Below are positions 62,141-64,000 of a stretch of 64,000 bases of DNA, piece by piece; position 1 is the stretch's first letter, and every line of letters starts with the position of its first letter. A program made the translations under genes and the position numbers. The stretch comes from Alentia gelatinosa. Lineage: Eukaryota > Annelida > Polychaeta > Phyllodocida > Polynoidae. The notes under the pieces were generated by a model that was given only the letters and a program-made list of their open reading frames with translations, did not search any database and had not been told where the DNA came from. The stretch is from the NCBI GenBank assembly GCA_950022655.1, contig OX465583.1, forward strand, positions 18,093,318 through 18,157,317, in the 5' to 3' direction.

Positions 62141-62685
62141 ACTTTCAAGGTAGCATCGGCTTGTGTAAGAGGTGTATTTAGCCACGTCTCAATAATCCTA
62201 TCTTTATATATTGGACAGATAACGTAATATGGGCAAATCCATGGTATTTTCGTGCACAGGTTGAACCAAATAACCCCAGTCGCAACAGAAATACTTGTAG
62301 CTCCACCTCGGTAGAATCGATCGATCTATTATGGCATCCATACCCCAAACATAGATAATGTGGCTCTGGCTATCTATCAATAATCATAGATATGGATTAT
62401 TACAATGAACCACCATTTTTCCACTGATACACTCTTAATCAGAAAAAGGATTCATTATTGTTGTACATGAATATAGAATTTTGAATGTATCTCACTAGGG
62501 ATTGGAAAGTGTTGACTGTCATTTAGGCAAAATGAAGCTTCTAATAAGGGGAGTTTCCACTTATGTGGTAACGGTTAAATACTTGTTGTGAATTAAGTTT
62601 CCAGTCTAACTCACCTCAATTCGTCCGTGTCAGGAATTTGTGTGTACGGCAAAATAGCGATGCATTTCCTCTTGTCATACACCGG
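35621..62685 (-). CDS. RASA1: Ras GTPase-activating protein 1 (p120 RasGAP), exons from SH3 to stop; 5' part beyond window
   Basis: RASA1 speeds GTP hydrolysis by Ras and is recruited to phosphotyrosine receptors through its SH2 domains. Twenty minus-strand exons join in phase: 62685-62615, 61807-61690, 58880-58796, 57603-57459, 56487-56412, 55458-55311, 54583-54501, 53253-53180, 51831-51747, 50970-50726, 49865-49789, 49237-49065, 46219-46054, 44679-44421, 43493-43407, 41832-41765, 40463-40381, 39841-39764, 38774-38652, 35695-35621. They give 772 residues plus stop, close to the same span of the vertebrate protein. Domain order (visible numbering): SH3 about 2-65, SH2 about 73-160, PH about 206-303, C2 about 315-425, RasGAP about 465-705, tail. 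Every intron is GT-AG. The arginine finger (TLFRGTT) is kept. The N-terminal region and first SH2 are missing because they lie beyond 64000. Confidence 0.96.
36045..36690. repeat. Interspersed repeat family C, long copy with C-run
   Basis: It shares AATATTGAGTAAACATGTG-type, CACTTTTAACAAATACTTG-type and CTATAGCCATAACCTAAAGA sequence with 40735-41580. A run of about 19 C (36369-36388) stands where the other copy has about 10. Confidence 0.8.
36691..38227. other. RASA1 last intron, no other feature
   Basis: AT-rich intron sequence without a recognised repeat or exon. Confidence 0.4.
38228..38635. mobile_element. Foldback element family G, copy 1
   Basis: It contains an inverted pair of about 40 bp (38245-38284 and 38325-38365; AATCTGGGCTCCCGTATGCG inverted), then AAATCCCATAGGC-type inverse and a GGGGTAGGATAAA end. 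Copies in opposite orientation are at 55984-56303 and, partial, 52676-52880. Confidence 0.82.
38652..38774 (-). CDS. RASA1: RASA1 exon: C-terminal helical tail
   Basis: It encodes VDLARSLATVHQVCVTHLEE and LTKVSQTK, matching DLSRDLAALHEICVAHSDEL. The acceptor is GTACGTGTAG and the donor AAAG|GTACGT. Phase 0 at both ends. Confidence 0.94.
39764..39841 (-). CDS. RASA1: RASA1 exon: end of RasGAP domain
   Basis: It encodes EAYMDIINSFIRDNQQRM and ITFLDNLS, 26 codons in phase 0. The acceptor is ATGTTTCAG and the donor TCA|GTAAGT. Confidence 0.95.
40381..40463 (-). CDS. RASA1: RASA1 exon: RasGAP domain
   Basis: It encodes PNAARTLKLVANSLIKLANL, matching the vertebrate IAARTLTLVAKSVQNLANL. The acceptor is GTACTTACAG and the donor AAG|GTAAGA. 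Confidence 0.95.
40735..41580. repeat. Interspersed repeat family C, long copy
   Basis: Co-linear with 36045-36690, with additional sequence at about 40880-41110. It lies in the RASA1 intron between 41765 and 40463. Confidence 0.78.
41765..41832 (-). CDS. RASA1: RASA1 exon: FLR motif, with Pro to Leu
   Basis: It encodes GFIFLRLLCLAIINPKQFN. The family signature is FLRxxxPAxxxP; here the first Pro is Leu (CTA). The FLR arginine and final Pro are kept. The acceptor is TTTTTTGCAG and the donor ACGG|GTAGGT. Confidence 0.95.
42600..43130 (-). pseudogene. LINE-D, 5'-truncated 3' end in a RASA1 intron
   Basis: The frame 43114-42614 shows VHTVEQLHAL, ARRRQELSLSYMRKLYIKEH, then RTEFYKISPEYRSRRLWNA, the LINE tail block also seen in LINE-B (FYMKSPSYRGKQLWNNLP). 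Only the post-catalytic domain remains. It is in the same orientation as RASA1. Confidence 0.85.
43407..43493 (-). CDS. RASA1: RASA1 exon: RasGAP domain
   Basis: It encodes LRYLCGCLQKRAQSKW and VRTRVV, matching the vertebrate LRYIYGCLQKS...MRTRVVSGF. The acceptor is CTTCGATCAG and the donor GTCAG|GTACGT. Confidence 0.95.
43906..44402 (-). repeat. SINE (tRNA-derived) beside a RASA1 splice donor
   Basis: On the minus strand the head has GCGCTCAGTAGTTT (A-box-like) and GGTTTGAGTCCCACT (B box), then a body with an internal duplication (ATGGTATGAGAAGGA twice, separated by CACACCACACCAC), and ends at GGTTTAATGTCCC. It is the intact reference for the split copy at 23.6/26.5 kb. Confidence 0.8.
44421..44679 (-). 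CDS. RASA1: RASA1 exon: arginine finger of RasGAP
   Basis: It encodes STLFRGTTMATTLMDQYMK, where the Arg of FRG is the catalytic finger that inserts into the Ras active site, then IMESKVSCELNP. The donor CCCAT|GTGAGT lies directly beside the head of a SINE (to about 44402). The acceptor is TATGTTGACAG. Confidence 0.96.
45541..45785. repeat. G-run and T-rich low-complexity tracts in intron
   Basis: A run of about 16 G at 45549-45566 and a 38-bp T-rich tract at about 45745-45782. Possible repeat tails; nothing else is recognised nearby. Confidence 0.7.
46054..46219 (-). CDS. RASA1: RASA1 exon: RasGAP domain start
   Basis: It encodes LETVLALSSVC, IPLATSLLQIFRHE and HLLKTLND, the opening helices of the GAP domain. 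The acceptor is GGTGTTTCAG and the donor GAAG|GTCAGC. Confidence 0.95.
46582..47187. mobile_element. 606-bp unit with 27-bp perfect inverted ends
   Basis: GGTGCACCCCTCTCATAAGA and the next seven bases at 46582-46608 are exactly inverted at 47161-47187. No clear target duplication flanks it. It encloses foldback family F copy 2. Confidence 0.75.
46807..47150. mobile_element. Foldback element family F, copy 2
   Basis: Arms 46822-46865 and 46907-46950 (GACTGGTTTCAGATACAAGC inverted) can pair over 44 nt with about six mismatches. The start and end match the copy at 30063-30400. A diverged relative starts near 47768. Confidence 0.82.
47530..47760 (+). repeat. Interspersed repeat family D (SINE-like)
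   Basis: It shares GGAATAACTGC-type, GAGACTGAGAAAACATGGAA, GGGGAGGTTTGAACCACTG and TTCTTTGTTTT blocks with five other copies in RASA1 introns. GGTTTGAACC resembles a pol III B box. Confidence 0.7.
48014..48265. mobile_element. CAGGGATG-type MITE (hAT-like), copy 1
   Basis: It starts TAGGGATGAAAGTTG, ends ACGTGCGTCCCTG and is flanked by ATAATA on both sides (48008-48013, 48266-48271). Confidence 0.75.
48664..49029. mobile_element. piggyBac-like MITE next to a RASA1 exon
   Basis: It is flanked by TTAA (48660-48663, 49030-49033) with ends CCCTTTAAGGACG and CGTCCTTAAAGAT. Three palindromes (GATGCCTTGAGGCATC type) lie at the left end. The RASA1 donor at 49064 is only 30 bp away. Confidence 0.87.
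49065..49237 (-). CDS. RASA1: RASA1 exon: end of C2 and linker to GAP domain
   Basis: It encodes TTDDWHTLQPVSL, GTLRVKAKF and IMPLQEYTILKE. The donor GAG|GTGAGC is followed, 30 bp into the intron, by a piggyBac-like MITE. The acceptor TTTTTTTGCAG has a long pyrimidine run. Confidence 0.95.
49789..49865 (-). CDS. RASA1: RASA1 exon: C2 domain
   Basis: It encodes DIPPDIESYTVSIYNKSKRS, matching the vertebrate DLPPDINRFEITLSNK block. The acceptor is CCATACAG and the donor ATAG|GTGAGT. Confidence 0.95.
49985..50150 (+). repeat. Interspersed repeat family D, copy
   Basis: GGAGGTCTGAACCACTGTTAA and TTGTTTTACACAGG blocks are shared with the copies at 47530 and 51045. Confidence 0.65.
50726..50970 (-). 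CDS. RASA1: RASA1 exon: PH helix end and C2 domain
   Basis: This 245-nt exon encodes EWVMSLKPYC (last PH helix with Trp), then SLYLTICDARNLSIKH and HPYCVVSLNEV, then PCWDEEF, the C2 fold core. The donor CTCGA|GTTAGT is weaker than the others but is required by the phase of the next exon. Confidence 0.95.
51045..51240 (+). repeat. Interspersed repeat family D, copy
   Basis: It contains GTGGAATTTACTGCCTCAGA, GGTTTGAACCGCTGTTAATT and CTCTTTGTTTTACCC in the family order. Confidence 0.7.
51747..51831 (-). CDS. RASA1: RASA1 exon: PH domain end
   Basis: It encodes PNCFQLVQRALNHVSVYYIC, continuing FGR-PNCFQ as in vertebrates. The acceptor is TTCGTTTAG and the donor CAA|GTAAGT. Confidence 0.95.
52676..52880. 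mobile_element. Foldback element family G, truncated copy
   Basis: It starts ATCCTACCCCTAATATAAAA like the copy at 55984 and keeps AGGATAAAATCAAAATCTG, but the second arm is lost. Confidence 0.75.
53180..53253 (-). CDS. RASA1: RASA1 exon: PH domain middle
   Basis: It encodes SKPKGLIDLSYSSIYPVHDS, nearly the vertebrate KPKGLIDLS block. The acceptor is CATTTTACAG and the donor GGCAG|GTTCGT. Confidence 0.95.
53316..53481. mobile_element. pogo-like MITE, diverged
   Basis: Ends close to CAATTGAATTCCGCTGAAGC and CTTAAGCGGGGTTCTACTA; the interior has AACATCTAATAGAGG and CTGAGCAAGGA, as in the 27475 copy. It lies in a RASA1 intron. Confidence 0.7.
53525..54057. mobile_element. piggyBac-like MITE, degenerate copy
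   Basis: Body blocks (for example TCACATGATGAACCTTCAAA and CCCTGTCCCCTAG) and the right end CCGGTCCTTATAGGGTTAA match the copy at 48664-49029 in the same orientation. The palindrome end is missing and about 300 bp of other sequence interrupts it. Confidence 0.65.
54095..54360 (+). repeat. Interspersed repeat family D, copy
   Basis: TTTTTCATATGGAATTTGGTG, GACTGACTCAGAAAAGATGG and GGCAAGTTCAAACC are in the family order. Confidence 0.65.
54501..54583 (-). CDS. RASA1: RASA1 exon: PH domain strands 2-4
   Basis: It encodes KKWKYMFFVLNGTEQQLYYF, the typical W-x-FVL...LYYF of PH domains. The acceptor is TTTTTCTAG and the donor AAG|GTGAGT. Confidence 0.95.
54976..55262. mobile_element. CAGGGATG-type MITE (hAT-like), copy 2
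   Basis: It starts CAGGGATGAAAATCGGGACT and ends GCCGGCAAACTTGCTTCGCTG. The flanks AGAGAA and AGAATA match only partly, so the target duplication has decayed. Confidence 0.65.
55311..55458 (-). CDS. RASA1: RASA1 exon: linker and start of PH domain
   Basis: It encodes NREIYATMRQSSGSNFF, then IVIKGYLNKKST, the first strand of the PH domain. The acceptor is TGTTTCCAG and the donor ACCA|GTGAGT. Confidence 0.95.
55984..56303. mobile_element. Foldback element family G, copy 2
   Basis: It starts TATCCTACCCCTAATATAAA and ends CATCCGGTTTTACGATAA. An internal inverted pair is built on CTTGGCTCCCGTATGCCAC. It is in opposite orientation to 38228-38635. Confidence 0.82.
56412..56487 (-). CDS. RASA1: RASA1 exon: end of SH2
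   Basis: It encodes IASIIERYKKEQIVEGF, matching the end of the vertebrate C-terminal SH2 (HYRKEQIVEGY-type). The acceptor is GTGTTACAG and the donor CGG|GTACGT. Confidence 0.95.
57459..57603 (-). CDS. RASA1: RASA1 exon: SH2 core with phosphotyrosine-binding arginine
   Basis: It encodes GSWLVRPSDTTQGDYSLF and FMGGRYFD. The FLVR motif appears as WLVR; the phosphotyrosine-binding Arg is kept. The acceptor is TCTCACAG and the donor GACAG|GTAAGC. Confidence 0.97.
58796..58880 (-). CDS. RASA1: RASA1 exon: start of second SH2
   Basis: It encodes GNDWYHGEITKQEAAEKL, the W(Y/F)HG start of an SH2 domain. The acceptor is TTCATTTAG and the donor AATG|GTAAGT. Confidence 0.96.
58930..59150 (+). repeat. 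Interspersed repeat family D, copy
   Basis: CCGTCAGAGAGACATTG, GGGGAGGTTAGAACCGCTGA and CTCTTTGTTTTACACAAGG are in the family order, immediately after RASA1 exon 58796-58880. Confidence 0.7.
59675..59890 (+). repeat. Interspersed repeat family D, copy
   Basis: TTTACTGCCTCGGAGAGACT, GGGGAGGTTCAAATTACT and TTCTTTGTTTCATAGAA are in the family order. It abuts the MITE at 59900. Confidence 0.7.
59900..60204. mobile_element. CAGGGATG-type MITE (hAT-like), copy 3
   Basis: It starts CAGGGATGAAAGTCGGGACT and ends CGAACTTGCATCCCTG, with CGGATA directly repeated on both sides (59894-59899, 60205-60210). The interior has runs of A (about 15), G (12) and C (about 20) in close order. Confidence 0.82.
60615..61330 (+). 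pseudogene. LINE-E, heavily decayed fragment in a RASA1 intron
   Basis: The endonuclease end reads GLKRIIYDTRRPNIGNSWSI and DAIFTNADS, then MSDHMVI. After a gap come LYIDIKKAFDCVHHKILL (motif A) with stops, then SDDLVIISANKN, where YADD has become CSDD. It is a close relative of LINE-A by its shared IDIKKAFDC and LVI-S-NKN blocks. It lies antisense to RASA1. Confidence 0.82.
61330..61600. repeat. Short inverted repeat in intron
   Basis: CTTACGACACACTC (about 61478-61491) is inverted at GAGTGTGTCGTAAG (about 61558-61571), with further CGGAGTGTGT copies between. It is a likely hairpin next to the exon at 61690. Confidence 0.6.
61690..61807 (-). CDS. RASA1: RASA1 exon: rest of SH3
   Basis: It encodes SFDKGEIFVVHNDM, then DGWLWVTS (SH3 ligand-binding tryptophan) and ends NQELVQEL. 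The acceptor is TTGCCAG and the donor CTG|GTGAGT. It ends in phase 0. Confidence 0.96.
62615..62685 (-). CDS. RASA1: RASA1 exon: start of SH3
   Basis: It encodes KRKCIAILPYTQIPDTDEL, with the ALPY-type SH3 motif (AILPY). The acceptor TTTTTACAG and donor GAG|GTGAGT are clear. It leaves two bases of a split Ser codon. It is the first RASA1 exon seen; I find no further exon between 62686 and 64000. Confidence 0.95.
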
Positions 62686-63260
62686 CTGTAAAAAGAACGT
62701 GAAACAGTTATCAAATCCAATAATCTAATTTCCGTTTTTGTTTTTTTAAATATTTAGTCACTTCTTTCAAATTGGAAGATCTTCCAGAGAGCGACCATGA
62801 ACTATGCAAATTAAGCCTCTGCTCTCACCAGATACCCCTAATAACTTTTATACATTGGTTCAAAATTAATGACAATACAAAATATAGATCTTTCACAATA
62901 TGATAGATAACTTTTTAAAATGGTTCATTAAAAACTGGCTAGACAGGATTTCCATTACAAGAAGCAGAGAGTAACCTTCAGTCATTTATGCTATTTCCTA
63001 ACCCTCCCATACATGTGACGCCCTTGACACAAGAAATATGAGATATACTCTGTTGTTTGATACCATAACCAAGCAGATTGGATGATAAAGAAAGGGTGTC
63101 CACCTACTGATATACTGATCTTTATTTCAAGTTTCTACGTCAATTATTCACAGGGTTCTGATATTATTCAATAAAAAAGCGTTACATGTGGCGGTCACCC
63201 GCTGAAAACCGAAGCGTGCTGGCTACGAAGCATATCGTCCAGATACCGAATCAAGTGTTA

Positions 63261-63834
63261 CTGGAGAACTCGACCTGAAACGAACTCGACCCATTCGGGA
63301 GAAATCGATTTGAGAACTCGACCTGTTTCAGATACTTATGAATAAGGCATTACCATATGGAAGGAAAGGTCTGACTAGTTAGGGATAGGGTTAAGGTTCG
63401 GGTTAAGGATAGGGTTAAGGTTCGGGATAGGTTTTTTAAAAAAATTTTAAGACTTTTATTTACCCTGGAGAACGTTCAACTCAATAGAGCTGGTCTCAAC
63501 ACGTCTCCAGGTTAAGGTTAGGGAAAGGGTTAGGGTTAAGGTTAGGGATAGTGATAGGGATAGGGATAGGGATAGGGATAGGGTTAGCGTTAGGGAAAGA
63601 TGTTGGGTTAAGGTTAGGGATAGGGTTAGCGGAATGGTTTCCTGTTTGTTTTCTTCCCAGAGAACACCACATTTGAAGCCAAGATAGCCTACTTACTAAT
63701 CAGTATAGCATTTATCTACAGTTGAGACACTTGAGTTGAGAAGATTTAAAACGGGTCGAGTTTGTTACGGGTCGAGTTCTTAAAACGGGTCGAGTTTTTC
63801 ACTGGTCGAGTTCGTTACGGGTCGAGTTCTCCAG
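63261..63834. mobile_element. 574-bp TA-flanked MITE containing telomere-like repeats
   Basis: It starts CTGGAGAACTCGACCTGAAA and ends in the inverse (GGTCGAGTTCTCCAG), flanked by TA (63259-63260, 63835-63836). Eight GAACTCGACC-type motifs lie in the two ends. Between them, about 63380-63635 holds degenerate TTAGGG/GATAGGG repeats. Confidence 0.78.
63380..63635. repeat. Degenerate TTAGGG/GATAGGG tandem repeats
   Basis: Runs of GGGTTAAGGTTCGGGATAGG and GATAGGGATAGGG are interrupted by about 60 bp of other sequence. They resemble telomeric repeats but are mixed with other hexamers and lie inside a MITE. Confidence 0.8.
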
Positions 63835-64000
63835 TATTCTAATCAAGCATCTATACAAAAACTGGCATGTAGCTAAAGATATGATGAAGAAAATCAGAAA
63901 ATTTGTCTTTTAATCATATGTTAATAACACAGTCTTATTGAAGGTTTTATTTAAGTCTGTCCATGGTACGGCCGTTGACCGATAATACCAAAAAGATACT

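Noticed and set aside
63380..63635. True telomere or chromosome fusion point
   Set aside because: Repeats are mixed hexamers, short, interrupted and enclosed by MITE ends.
62686..64000. Further upstream RASA1 exons (first SH2)
   Set aside because: No acceptor/donor pair with matching coding sequence was found; the region is intron plus a MITE.

Overview
The window is animal (metazoan) genomic DNA: AT-rich, with a split gene of small GT-AG exons in long introns and a dense load of transposable elements. The repeat style (tRNA-derived SINEs, CR1/Jockey-like LINEs, pogo-like and piggyBac-like MITEs, Academ-like gene remnants) suggests a marine invertebrate, probably a lophotrochozoan such as a mollusc or brachiopod. 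The species is not identified, and no database was consulted.

The right half (about 35.6-62.7 kb, minus strand) holds the one clear host gene: the Ras GTPase-activating protein RASA1 (p120 RasGAP). Twenty exons from the SH3 domain to the stop codon (35621-62685) join in phase into 2319 nt, giving 772 residues plus stop: SH3, second SH2, PH, C2, RasGAP and C-terminal tail. The N-terminal part and first SH2 lie beyond the right edge. The arginine finger (FRGTT) and the FLR arginine are kept, but the proline of the FLRxxxPA signature reads as leucine. The introns contain LINE and SINE fragments, foldback elements, a piggyBac-like MITE about 30 bp from one splice donor and a SINE about 15-20 bp from another.

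The left half (1-35 kb) is accessory DNA. At the left edge is an LTR retrotransposon on the minus strand: a gag-like ORF runs off the edge, and behind it are a primer binding site and a 489-bp LTR with TGTCAG/CTGACA ends. Next is a LINE broken by two DNA elements. The first is 3.3 kb and filled with minisatellites. The second is 1.1 kb, has 56-bp inverted ends and seven copies of a GTACGGTGAC motif, and its removal restores the reverse transcriptase frame. At 10-11.3 kb a piggyBac-like MITE sits inside a pogo-like element exactly at TTAA. Tandem repeat fields follow (12-15.5 kb), then a decayed Academ-like protein gene (15.8-18.1 kb) split by a second piggyBac-like MITE, then a nearly full-length but broken LINE (20.0-23.0 kb).

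The most interesting structure is at 23.7-26.5 kb: a 2.8-kb unit with imperfect inverted repeats of about 150 bp and TTT flanks that cuts a SINE in two. It carries, on the minus strand, a piece of a protein family with a HEEAD motif and XPG/FEN-like nuclease motifs (NDTDV, then CDSV...GIGKTKAI). The 3-bp target duplication and nuclease motifs fit Academ-type transposons. The same family is the broken gene at 15.8-18.1 kb.
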